Origin: Alphaproteobacteria bacterium
GTDB lineage: Bacteria; Pseudomonadota; Alphaproteobacteria; UBA6615
DNA: 64,000 nt
Reading direction: 5' to 3'
Assembly: GCA_028279245.1 (NCBI GenBank)
Contig: JANQOE010000023.1
Coordinates: 1 to 64,000, forward strand
Positions 23,342-30,481 of this stretch are shown one piece after another. Positions within the stretch are counted from its first letter, which is position 1. Each line of letters begins with the position of its first letter. The notes below the pieces were generated by a model. That model searched no databases. It was not told the origin of the DNA and was given only the letters and a program-made list of their open reading frames with translations. The position numbers were made by a program, and so were the translations under genes.

Positions 23342-24206
23342 AGGACCACCGGCGGCGTAGCCGAAAGTTCACCAAGGTCGCCAAGCCAACCAGGATGCAC
23401 AGCAGATACGCCAGGGCCGAGGCGTATCCCATGTCAAAATGGATGAAGGCATTCTGGTAGATGAAGAAGGCAAGGGTCGTCGACGCCTGATTTGGACCGC
23501 CTTCGGTCAGGGCGAACGTGACCTCAAAGGTCTGGGACGAGCGTACGAGGGCGATGATGATGACGAAGAATGTGGTCGGTGCGAGCAACGGCAACGTCAC
23601 ATAACGAAACACCTGCCAGCGGGTGGCGCCGTCGACCCGCGCCGCCTCGCGCAGGGTGGGGTCGATTCCCTGCAAACCGGCGAGGAACAACAACATGAAG
23701 AAGCCGGCCTCGCGCCACACCGATACGGTCGCCAGAGCGATCAGCGCCCAGTTCGGGTCGGCCAACCAGGCGGGCGGGTCGGTGAAACCGAGCCACTTCA
23801 AAAAGTTGTTCAGGAGGCCGAAGCGGGTCGAGAAGATCCAGCGCCAGGTCAGGGTGACGGCGACGGTTGAGGTGATATAGGGCAGGAAATAGAGGCCGCG
23901 AAAGAACGGCGCAGCGCGAATGCCGGTGTTGAGCAACACCGCCAGGCCCATGCCGACCACTGTCACGCCGGGCACGTACATCAATGCATAGACGGTGGTG
24001 TTCTGGAGGATGAACCAGAACTCGCCCGACTGCAGCATTGTCAAGTAGTTGCCGAAACCGACCCATTCGGGCACCCCAATGACATTCCAGTTGGTGAAGG
24101 AGATGCCGAAGGCGGCGGCAATCGGGCCGAGCCGGAAGACCAGCAGGCCGACTAACGCGGGGATGAGAAACAGGTAGGCGTAGTTGGTGACGCGGCGGGA
24201 TTCCAT
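23334..24206 (-). CDS. Carbohydrate ABC transporter permease, MalF/UgpA type
   Basis: The 290-residue protein has six membrane helices starting with YAYLFLIPALVGLLVFRLGPI. Its EAA loop is DPTLREAARVDGATRWQVFRYVTLPLL. It is the first of the two permeases of a CUT1-family importer and lies downstream of the binding-protein gene, separated from it by a perfect hairpin. Confidence 0.93.
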   Translation of the reverse strand: MESRRVTNYAYLFLIPALVGLLVFRLGPIAAAFGISFTNWNVIGVPEWVGFGNYLTMLQSGEFWFILQNTTVYALMYVPGVTVVGMGLAVLLNTGIRAAPFFRGLYFLPYITSTVAVTLTWRWIFSTRFGLLNNFLKWLGFTDPPAWLADPNWALIALATVSVWREAGFFMLLFLAGLQGIDPTLREAARVDGATRWQVFRYVTLPLLAPTTFFVIIIALVRSSQTFEVTFALTEGGPNQASTTLAFFIYQNAFIHFDMGYASALAYLLCILVGLATLVNFRLRRRWSYA

Positions 24207-24219
24207 TCAGGCGGCGGAC

Positions 24220-24246
24220 GCCGGGCCGGTGCGATACCGGCCCGGC
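24220..24246 (-). promoter_or_regulatory. Perfect 11-bp-stem hairpin after the sugar-binding-protein gene
   Basis: GCCGGGCCGGT pairs with ACCGGCCCGGC around a 5-nt loop. It lies 7 bp after the binding-protein stop codon and before the first permease. It probably protects the upstream mRNA from 3' decay and reduces read-through. Confidence 0.6.
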
Positions 24247-24253
24247 TTTGCGT

Positions 24254-25537
24254 CTACTGTTGCGACAGGACGCCGTTGCCGTATTCGACGAAGGCCGCCA
24301 CGGCTTCGTCGAGAGTCTTGCGGCCGTTGAACACTTCATCCAACTCGCCGTTCATGCCACCGCTCTCGGTCGCGGCATAACCGCGCCACTTGCTCCACGC
24401 CGGCGTGAAGGAAGTGGTGGTCGTCTGGGCACCGATGTTGAGGATGACATCCTTGTTGGCCGGTTGCTCATCGCGCTCCAGCCATTCGTCGGTTTCGGCG
24501 ATGGCCCGGTAGGCCGGGACTTTGCCTGCCTCGAAATCGGACGGCGACCGGCCCTCGCCCACCATGTGTTGAATGAAGGCCCAGGCCAGGTCCGATTGCT
24601 CGCTATTCGGTGCAACTGCCAGCATGTCGGCCCAGGCATAGCCCCGCGCGGTGTCGGCCGTAGCGCTCGGCCCCATCGGTACTTGCGCGATCCCCCATTC
24701 GAACGAGTCGCCGGCAACCTTGCGGACATTGTTAATGTTCCACGAGCCGTCGACCCACATGGCCGCCATGCCTTGCGGGAACACGTCCTGCTGGCGGATG
24801 CCTTCCATCTCCTGCGGTTGGGCCGCAACGCCATGAACGTTGGCCAAATCGGTGACGAACTGCAACGCTTCGATTGCCGCCGCGTCCGGTGCCAATTGTG
24901 TGCGGTCGTCGCTCAGCAACTGGCCGCCGTTGCGGTAGATCCACGGTTCGATATGGGCGTACCGGCCGTAGGCCCAGAAACCAAACTGCTCCGGATCGCC
25001 GTCACCGTTGCTGTCGGTGGTCAATGCTTTAGCCGCTTCGAGGAACTCGTCCCAGGTCCAGTCGGCATCAGGGTGCGGCACGCCGGCCGCGTCGAACGCC
25101 GTCTTGTTGTAGTAGAGCACAGGTGCGACCCAGTTCTGCGGAAAGGCGTACATGCCGTCACCAAAGCGGGCGATATCCATCGCGCCGCTGTAGTACGCAT
25201 CGCCGTCGAGTTCGCCGACATATGCCGACAGGTCGGCGAGTTGCCCACTGGCCTGCCATTCCTGGATAAAGCCGGACGACATCGCGAAGACGTCCGGCAG
25301 GTCGCCGGCCGCGGCCAGGGCGGACAGGCGCGGCCAATAGTCTTTCTGCGGCATGGCGAGTGCCTCGACCTCCACACCCGGGTTGGCCGCTTCAAACTCC
25401 TTGATCGCGGACTGCTCGATCTCGAGCTGCTCCGGATCCCAATTCATGTAAGTCAGTTTTGTTTGCGCCACTGCCGCCGTTGCACCGAGCAAAACCGCCG
25501 TTCCGGAGGCAACACCAATCAAATGCCGAAGGCCCAT
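24254..25537 (-). CDS. Sugar ABC transporter extracellular solute-binding protein
   Basis: The 427-residue protein starts at ATG 25537 (MGLRHLIGV), with a good AGGAG ribosome site and a signal peptide ending near AVAQTKL. The track's longer start adds an unlikely leader. The mature protein is a family 1 solute-binding protein: YMNWDPEQLEIEQSAIKEFEAANPGVEVEAL, then FPQNWVAPVLYYNK and MAAMWVDGSWNINNVRKV. It delivers a carbohydrate to the two permeases encoded downstream. Tryptophan-rich loops (MWVDGSWN) are typical of sugar stacking sites. It diverges from the EamA gene, with 206 bp between them that contain no visible gene. Confidence 0.93.
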   Translation of the reverse strand: MGLRHLIGVASGTAVLLGATAAVAQTKLTYMNWDPEQLEIEQSAIKEFEAANPGVEVEALAMPQKDYWPRLSALAAAGDLPDVFAMSSGFIQEWQASGQLADLSAYVGELDGDAYYSGAMDIARFGDGMYAFPQNWVAPVLYYNKTAFDAAGVPHPDADWTWDEFLEAAKALTTDSNGDGDPEQFGFWAYGRYAHIEPWIYRNGGQLLSDDRTQLAPDAAAIEALQFVTDLANVHGVAAQPQEMEGIRQQDVFPQGMAAMWVDGSWNINNVRKVAGDSFEWGIAQVPMGPSATADTARGYAWADMLAVAPNSEQSDLAWAFIQHMVGEGRSPSDFEAGKVPAYRAIAETDEWLERDEQPANKDVILNIGAQTTTTSFTPAWSKWRGYAATESGGMNGELDEVFNGRKTLDEAVAAFVEYGNGVLSQQ

Positions 25538-25743
25538 AACCCTCTCCTGTAAAGACGCAGCCGCTGAGTCGGCCGCTGTTGTAGGCGAGATCATACCCAT
25601 AGAGCCCTGGAACGACACTATTGTTACGAATGGAACCGTCATAGTTGTGGTTTGTTTCACGCTGTTCTCTCTGAACGGGATGGCCGCAATCGCCTGCCCC
25701 GACGGGGCTTCGCGCCGGACGGTCGATCACCGATAATGGCCGG

Positions 25744-26607
25744 GTGATTCCCGCCCACGTTCTCCTCGCGACGACGGCGGCGCTGATCTGGGGCGGGACC
25801 TTTCCGATCTCTGCGATCGCCCTCGAGTCGACGCCCCCGATCTTTTTCGGATTCCTGCGCTTTCTGTGTGCGGCGGCGTTCGTTGTCGTGGTGCCACGTC
25901 CGGCGGTGCCCTGGCCGCTGCTCATCGCCATCGGGGTCGTGCTTGGTGGCGGACAGTACGCCTTCGTCCTGGTTTCAATGACCAACGGACTCTCCGCCGG
26001 TCTAGCCTCGCTGCTGGTCCACACGCAGGCGTTTTTCACGATCTTGATCGCGATCTTCGTCTTCGGTGAGCGCCTGAACCGCCGGCACGTCCTGGCGATC
26101 CTGCTCGCCGGCGCCGGGCTGGCCGCGCTGGTGGTGGATCGGGCCGAAGTCGGCGCGGCCGCCGGCCTGGTCTTGATTCTAATGGGAGCGTTGTGCGGCG
26201 CCGTCGGGAACAACTTTCTCAAGAAGCTCGGCAACGTCGATATGGTGGGCGTCTCCGTTTGGATGAGCCTCCCGGCCTGCGTGCCACTGCTGGTGCTGTC
26301 GCTTTGGCTGGAAGGTGCGCCGGCTGGATTGATCGGCACGTTCGGGTGGGACACGGCCGGCGCGCTCGCCTATTTGGCGGTGTTGTCGACGGTTGTCGTC
26401 TTCGCCATCTGGGGCAAACTGTTCACGACTTACGCAGCGGCCATCGTCGCGCCGTTCCTCCTGCTGGTCCCGGTGTTCGGCATGAGCCTGTCCGCCCTGG
26501 TACTGGGCGAACGCCTGTCCGCACTGCAATTCGGCGGCGCGGCCCTGGTGTTCGCCGGTCTGGCGGTCGCACTCTGGCCGGCGCGCGCCCTAGAGCCGGG
26601 CCGTTAG
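25744..26607 (+). CDS. EamA/DMT-family transporter
   Basis: The 287-residue inner-membrane protein has ten helices arranged as two EamA repeats. The first starts HVLLATTAALIWGGTFPISAIAL, and the second ends LSALVLGERLSALQFGGAALVFAGL with the conserved GE in the loop. The group includes amino-acid and metabolite exporters such as cysteine/O-acetylserine exporters; substrate unknown. It starts at GTG 25744. It ends convergently with the ECF41 gene, overlapping by 4 bp. Confidence 0.9.
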   Translation: MIPAHVLLATTAALIWGGTFPISAIALESTPPIFFGFLRFLCAAAFVVVVPRPAVPWPLLIAIGVVLGGGQYAFVLVSMTNGLSAGLASLLVHTQAFFTILIAIFVFGERLNRRHVLAILLAGAGLAALVVDRAEVGAAAGLVLILMGALCGAVGNNFLKKLGNVDMVGVSVWMSLPACVPLLVLSLWLEGAPAGLIGTFGWDTAGALAYLAVLSTVVVFAIWGKLFTTYAAAIVAPFLLLVPVFGMSLSALVLGERLSALQFGGAALVFAGLAVALWPARALEPGR

Positions 26608-27515
26608 GCCGGGTTGCCAGCCGCGCGCTTCGCGAGCGTCGTTTCGACGGCGCGCAGTTTTTCCGGGTTGCGGACGACGTAGATGGCGGCGATGCGGCCG
26701 TCGCGCACGTCGATGCTCATGGTCTGCTCCAGCGCGCCGTCGAGGTGCACGACCAGGCCCGGCAGGCCGTTGATCGGCACCGCGGCGATCTCGGCGCGAT
26801 CACCACGCCGGTGGCTCTTGCGCACGATACCGGCGAAGAAGCGGGCCACCTTGGCAGCGCCGACAATCGGTTGCAGGGCCGCCAGTTTGACGCCGCCGCC
26901 GTCGGAATAGGCGACGGCATCGGCGGTCAGCAGCGCTTCGATGCCGCCGACATCGCCGGTCGTTACCGCCTCCATAAAGCTTTGGAGCAGCGCCTGATGG
27001 GCGCCCGGCGGCGTCGGCCGCGCCGGCCGGGCGCCGGTGACGGCCTTGCGGGCGCGGGCGGCGAGTTGCCGGCATGCTGCCTCGCTCTTATCCAGGGACG
27101 CGGCGATTTCGGCGTAGGAACAGTCGAACACATCGTGCAGCAGGAAGGCCGCGCGTTCCGGCGCCGACAGTTTTTCGAGGATCAGCAGCAGGGCGAATGA
27201 CAAATCGTCGGCGATCTCCGCCGCGGTGTCGGCTGAGAGGGTTTCGGCGTCGAGCACCGGTTCCGGCAGCCAAGGACCGACATAGACCTCGCGGCGCCGG
27301 TGGGCGCGTTTGAGCTGATCCAGGCAGAGCCGGGTGACGGTCTTGAACAGAAAGGCTTCGAGGTTGCGGATGTCGTCCAGCCGGGTGCGGGCGACGCGGA
27401 GGTAGGCGTCCTGCACTACATCCTCCGCGTCCGCCCGGCTGCCCAGCATGCGATACGCGAGGCCTTCGAGGCGTCCGCGGCAGCCCGCGAACGCCCCTTC
27501 CAGGTCGGTGCTCAC
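26604..27515 (-). CDS. ECF41-type sigma factor with fused SnoaL/NTF2-like C-terminal domain
   Basis: The 303-residue protein starts at a GTG that overlaps the stop of the upstream gene (GTGA), so the track's 352-residue version is too long. Domains: sigma region 2 (~8-75; YRMLGSRADAEDVVQDAYLRV), the ECF41 linker motif WLPEP, sigma region 4 (~105-160; CSYAEIAASLDKSEAACRQLAARAR), and an NTF2-like domain (~175-300) with DGGGVKLAAL and terminal NPEKL. In ECF41 factors this last domain and its NPDKL-like motif control activity in place of an anti-sigma factor. It is coupled to a carboxymuconolactone-decarboxylase-like enzyme, the standard ECF41 partner, and the exact ECF41 promoter precedes the pair. 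Confidence 0.93.
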   Translation of the reverse strand: MSTDLEGAFAGCRGRLEGLAYRMLGSRADAEDVVQDAYLRVARTRLDDIRNLEAFLFKTVTRLCLDQLKRAHRRREVYVGPWLPEPVLDAETLSADTAAEIADDLSFALLLILEKLSAPERAAFLLHDVFDCSYAEIAASLDKSEAACRQLAARARKAVTGARPARPTPPGAHQALLQSFMEAVTTGDVGGIEALLTADAVAYSDGGGVKLAALQPIVGAAKVARFFAGIVRKSHRRGDRAEIAAVPINGLPGLVVHLDGALEQTMSIDVRDGRIAAIYVVRNPEKLRAVETTLAKRAAGNPA

Positions 27516-28057
27516 GCCGCCTCTTTCACCACGTCGACTGGCGCGTCGGCGACGCGGACGCGCTGGCACGATTTGGCGAAACCGAGGCCGGCCTTCACCA
27601 TCGGGTAGACGCGGCCGATTTGCATACCGAGGGTCAGGTCGACGACCGCGGCGTCGCCCCATTGCGCCCGCACCACCTCGCGCGCCGTATCGGCTTCGGA
27701 CGTGCGGTGCAGGACGGCCTCGGCAAAGCGGTAGCCGACGCTGGTGTCGACATCCATGGCGGCGCGATCGCGGGTCAGCACCGCTTCGATATTGGCCGCG
27801 GAAACGCCGGCCTCGCGCGCCATATCGACCACGAGCTGCACACAGGGGCCGCAGTCCTCGGCCAGAGCGCCGACCAGTTTCGCGGCGAACATGGCTTCTT
27901 TCGGCGCAGCTTCACAATGCTGGGCCAGGTCCGCGAGCTGGCTGAACTTCGCGGCCGCGGCCGGGGAGACGTCGAGCATATGCTCCAGATAGCTGACATC
28001 GTAGTCGTAGAGCTTACCAAACGCCTGGAACTGTTCACGCAGATCTGCCGTTTGCAT
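27512..28057 (-). CDS. Carboxymuconolactone decarboxylase/AhpD-like protein, ECF41 partner
   Basis: The 181-residue all-helical protein has the AhpD-like active-site stretch LAEDCGPCVQLVVDMAREAG with a CxxC pair. This suggests thiol peroxidase or reductase chemistry rather than decarboxylation. In ECF41 loci the first gene is a carboxymuconolactone decarboxylase, oxidoreductase or epimerase driven by the sigma factor, exactly as seen here. The gene is coupled to the sigma factor gene by a 4-bp GTGA overlap and is preceded by the TGTCACA-N16-CGTC promoter. The natural oxidant or substrate is unknown. Confidence 0.88.
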   Translation of the reverse strand: MQTADLREQFQAFGKLYDYDVSYLEHMLDVSPAAAAKFSQLADLAQHCEAAPKEAMFAAKLVGALAEDCGPCVQLVVDMAREAGVSAANIEAVLTRDRAAMDVDTSVGYRFAEAVLHRTSEADTAREVVRAQWGDAAVVDLTLGMQIGRVYPMVKAGLGFAKSCQRVRVADAPVDVVKEAA

Positions 28058-28094
28058 GGCTGTTTCGTCCTATTCTGTGTTCTGTCTCCCACTA

Positions 28095-28121
28095 GACGAA
28101 TGAGCGGCCCGGTTTGTGACA
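28095..28121 (-). promoter_or_regulatory. ECF41 target promoter TGTCACA-N16-CGTC
   Basis: On the minus strand TGTCACA (28115-28121) is separated by exactly 16 bp from CGTC (28095-28098). This matches the published ECF41 promoter consensus exactly and lies 37 bp upstream of the partner gene's ATG. Confidence 0.88.
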
Positions 28122-28198
28122 CGATGACCGCGACGCCTCGCCGCAGCGGTTGCGGCGCGACCTTGGTTAACCGGCCTGTTGCTTAACTGGCCCGTTGG

Positions 28199-29008
28199 TT
28201 AGCCGGTCTGGCGGGCGACGAGGATGTAACTCTGGGGTGGTTGTGCGGCCTGGTCGTTGTAGATGTCGAATTCGGCGCTGCTGATGTTGTGCGGGAGCTC
28301 GCGGAAGCGTTCGATGGCGAGACCATTGTCAAGACATGCCGTGATGATGTCGGACATCTTGTGCACGAACCAGTAGTGGGCTGGCCCGGGCTGGCGCGGG
28401 CCGCCGTCATACAGAATGGCGCCTAGATCCTCGAACGGCTCGTCCTTGAAGTAGCTGTACTGCAGCCGATACGGATCGTCGGTGTCGTACACCTCGAACA
28501 TCATCATGATCGGATGTTCTTCGTAGATGAACAGCGCGCCACCGGGCTTCAGCAACCGCGCCGCGACCGCCAGGAAGGCGGGCAGTTCGGGCATCCAGCC
28601 GAGCACGCCGATAGTGATGACGACGATGTCGTAAGCGGCATCGTGTTGGACCCCGATGGCATAAGCATCGGTTTCGACGAAGCTGCAGTCGATGTTGCCG
28701 GCCGCTGCCAATTCGTGTGCCTGGGCGAGGAATGCATTGGACTGATCGAACCCGACGCAGGACCGCGCGCCGAGGTTCTTGATGGACAGGATCTCGCGGC
28801 CGTTGTTGCAGCAAAGTTGTGCCACGTCGGCACCGGCGACGCCGAGGGATTGCAGTTCCTCGGTGGCGAGCGTATCGAGACAGGAGTGGCCCGGCGTTTC
28901 GAATGCCTTACGCAGGCGCGCAAAGCCTTCGGCATCGCGGTGAAAGGGCGCCGACGCGTCCCAGGCAGCACGGTTCGCCTCGGTATAGTCACGGCGGGAC
29001 TTGGTCAT
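28199..29008 (-). CDS. Class I SAM-dependent methyltransferase
   Basis: The 269-residue protein has a Rossmann methyltransferase fold. Motif I reads VAQLCCNNGREILSIKNLGA, a variant of the usual GxGxG, followed by the acidic VGFDQSN loop that binds the ribose of SAM. Motif IV is YDIVVITIGVLGWM, followed by LLKPGGALFIYEEHP. The acceptor cannot be deduced. It ends the operon hydratase-GNAT-methyltransferase and overlaps the GNAT gene by 4 bp (ATGA), so the three are probably translationally coupled. The 190-bp gap upstream of the ECF41 partner gene holds the ECF41 promoter. Confidence 0.87.
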   Translation of the reverse strand: MTKSRRDYTEANRAAWDASAPFHRDAEGFARLRKAFETPGHSCLDTLATEELQSLGVAGADVAQLCCNNGREILSIKNLGARSCVGFDQSNAFLAQAHELAAAGNIDCSFVETDAYAIGVQHDAAYDIVVITIGVLGWMPELPAFLAVAARLLKPGGALFIYEEHPIMMMFEVYDTDDPYRLQYSYFKDEPFEDLGAILYDGGPRQPGPAHYWFVHKMSDIITACLDNGLAIERFRELPHNISSAEFDIYNDQAAQPPQSYILVARQTG

Positions 29009-29502
29009 TCCTCGCTGGTCCCGTCCCCCTGCGCCAGGGCGTCGAGGGCATCGGCATTCAGCCGGTAGTTCACCGTGTGGGTCATGTGGGTGCCGCCGAG
29101 GCGTTCATAAAATGCCTGGGCCCGTTGGTTGCCGGTGTCTGTCGTCCAGTCCATGCGAGTACAGCCGCGCTTGACGGCGAGGTCTGCCAAACACTGCATC
29201 AATCGCGTGCCGGCGCCCGACGAACGGGCCCCCGTTTCCACATAGAGCAGCCGCAGATAGAGGATGGGGCGCAGGTCGGCGTTCGGGAAAATGATCGAGA
29301 AACTGGCGAAGCCGACAGTCCTGCCGTTGCATTCGGCGAGCAAGACCTCGCAGCCCGGATGCTGGCCAAGTGTATCGCCGACGTGGCCCGGTGCGTCGAC
29401 CGTTTCGGCGGCGCCGTAGTCCCGCTGCAGCTCACCGAACAGGTGGTCGAGGATGTCGCGATCGGCTGCCGGGTCCGCCAGCCGGACGCGCAAGTCAGCC
29501 AT
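29005..29502 (-). CDS. GNAT-family N-acetyltransferase
   Basis: This 165-residue single-domain GNAT protein shows VGFASFSIIF, then LYLRLLYVETGARSSGAGTRLMQCL with the acetyl-CoA pyrophosphate loop in R/QxxGxG/A form. It ends TDTGNQRAQAFYERLGG. It would transfer an acetyl group to an unknown amine. It lies in an operon between a hydratase gene (8-bp overlap) and a methyltransferase gene (4-bp overlap). Confidence 0.9.
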   Translation of the reverse strand: MADLRVRLADPAADRDILDHLFGELQRDYGAAETVDAPGHVGDTLGQHPGCEVLLAECNGRTVGFASFSIIFPNADLRPILYLRLLYVETGARSSGAGTRLMQCLADLAVKRGCTRMDWTTDTGNQRAQAFYERLGGTHMTHTVNYRLNADALDALAQGDGTSEE

Positions 29503-30280
29503 CGGGCGTGGCGGCGGCGAAGCTTGCGCTGACCGCGCCGATGTCGCCGAAGTCGGCGGTGGCGGTGTCGCCGGGCTGCAGCGGCAATGCGCCGGCCCAA
29601 GTGCCGGTCATCACCACGTCGCCATCGCGCAGGCCGCGTTCGCCGATGGTGGGATGGTTTGCCAGATAAACGACGGCGTCGCACGGGTCGTCCCAGACGA
29701 GTTCGGCGTTGCTGCCGGTGACGGTTTCGCCGCTCACCGACACTTGCGCCGAACGGTTGCGCAGATCGCGCGCCGCCCAATTGTGCACCGGGGCGCCAAG
29801 TACAATGGCGTCGTTGCCCGCCGCGTCCGCGACAATCCATGGGCCATGTCCTGCCGCGCCGCCTTCCATGCGCAGGGCGACGATCTCGAAGCCCGGGGCG
29901 ACGGATGCAATGGCGGGCTTCACCTCCGCCAGGTCGTAAGCTTGGGCGCGCCGCGGCAGGTCGGCGCCGAGGATGATGGCCAATTCGGTTTCGAGACGCG
30001 GCCCATGCGTGGGGAAGACAGGCAGTGTCGCGCCGCTATCGTAAACAAAGCCTTCGAGCACTGGCCCGACGAAGGGCGCATCGAAGCCGAGTGTTTGCAT
30101 GCTGGCGTCGCTTGCCGCGCCGATCTTCCAGCCGACAATGGCGCGTTCGCTGAGGGCGGTTTGCCGCGCGAGTTCTTCATAGGCGCGGTCAACGGCGTCG
30201 ATACCATCGAGATCGGTGCGCGGGACCAGCGTGCCGGAGAGGCGCGCGCGCCAGAGTTTGCCGGCTACCGAGTCCGTCAT
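29495..30280 (-). CDS. 2-keto-4-pentenoate hydratase/fumarylacetoacetase-family enzyme
   Basis: The 261-residue protein belongs to the MhpD-like hydratase group. The characteristic parts are ERAIVGWKIGAAS near the N-terminus, LETELAIILGADL with a metal-binding ExE-type acidic pair, and GDVVMTGTWAGALPLQPGDTATADFGDIG near the end. Such enzymes hydrate 2-hydroxypenta-2,4-dienoates or decarboxylate oxalocrotonates in aromatic meta-cleavage pathways. No other meta-cleavage gene is nearby, so it may have another substrate. It is the first gene of the operon. Confidence 0.88.
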   Translation of the reverse strand: MTDSVAGKLWRARLSGTLVPRTDLDGIDAVDRAYEELARQTALSERAIVGWKIGAASDASMQTLGFDAPFVGPVLEGFVYDSGATLPVFPTHGPRLETELAIILGADLPRRAQAYDLAEVKPAIASVAPGFEIVALRMEGGAAGHGPWIVADAAGNDAIVLGAPVHNWAARDLRNRSAQVSVSGETVTGSNAELVWDDPCDAVVYLANHPTIGERGLRDGDVVMTGTWAGALPLQPGDTATADFGDIGAVSASFAAATPDG

Positions 30281-30289
30281 GTTGCCTTC

Positions 30290-30466
30290 CTACTTGCTGT
30301 CGGCTTCCTGTTCGCGGGTCCGGAGCCCGTGGATCACCGGAGACCTTAGCAGGCCGGGCCGGAAACACCTAGGCGCGGGCGGCATATCGCGGTACGGATC
30401 GTGGATGGGCAGCCGTCGTAGCTTTGCGGCGACCTGCTGCCCGCTGAGCCGGTACTTGTTCAACAT
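30290..30466 (-). CDS. Possible 58-residue small protein upstream of the hydratase gene
   Basis: An ATG-initiated minus-strand frame of 58 residues (begins MLNKYRLSGQQVAAKL, basic and proline-rich) ends 9 bp before the hydratase start codon. It is below the ORF-track cutoff. The ribosome site is weak, and the family is unknown. It may instead be non-coding leader DNA of the hydratase operon. Confidence 0.25.
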   Translation of the reverse strand: MLNKYRLSGQQVAAKLRRLPIHDPYRDMPPAPRCFRPGLLRSPVIHGLRTREQEADSK

Positions 30467-30481
30467 CCGCCTAGTGGGCGG

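Noticed and set aside
24248-25552. 434-residue plus-strand ORF
   Set aside because: It is antisense to the solute-binding-protein gene.
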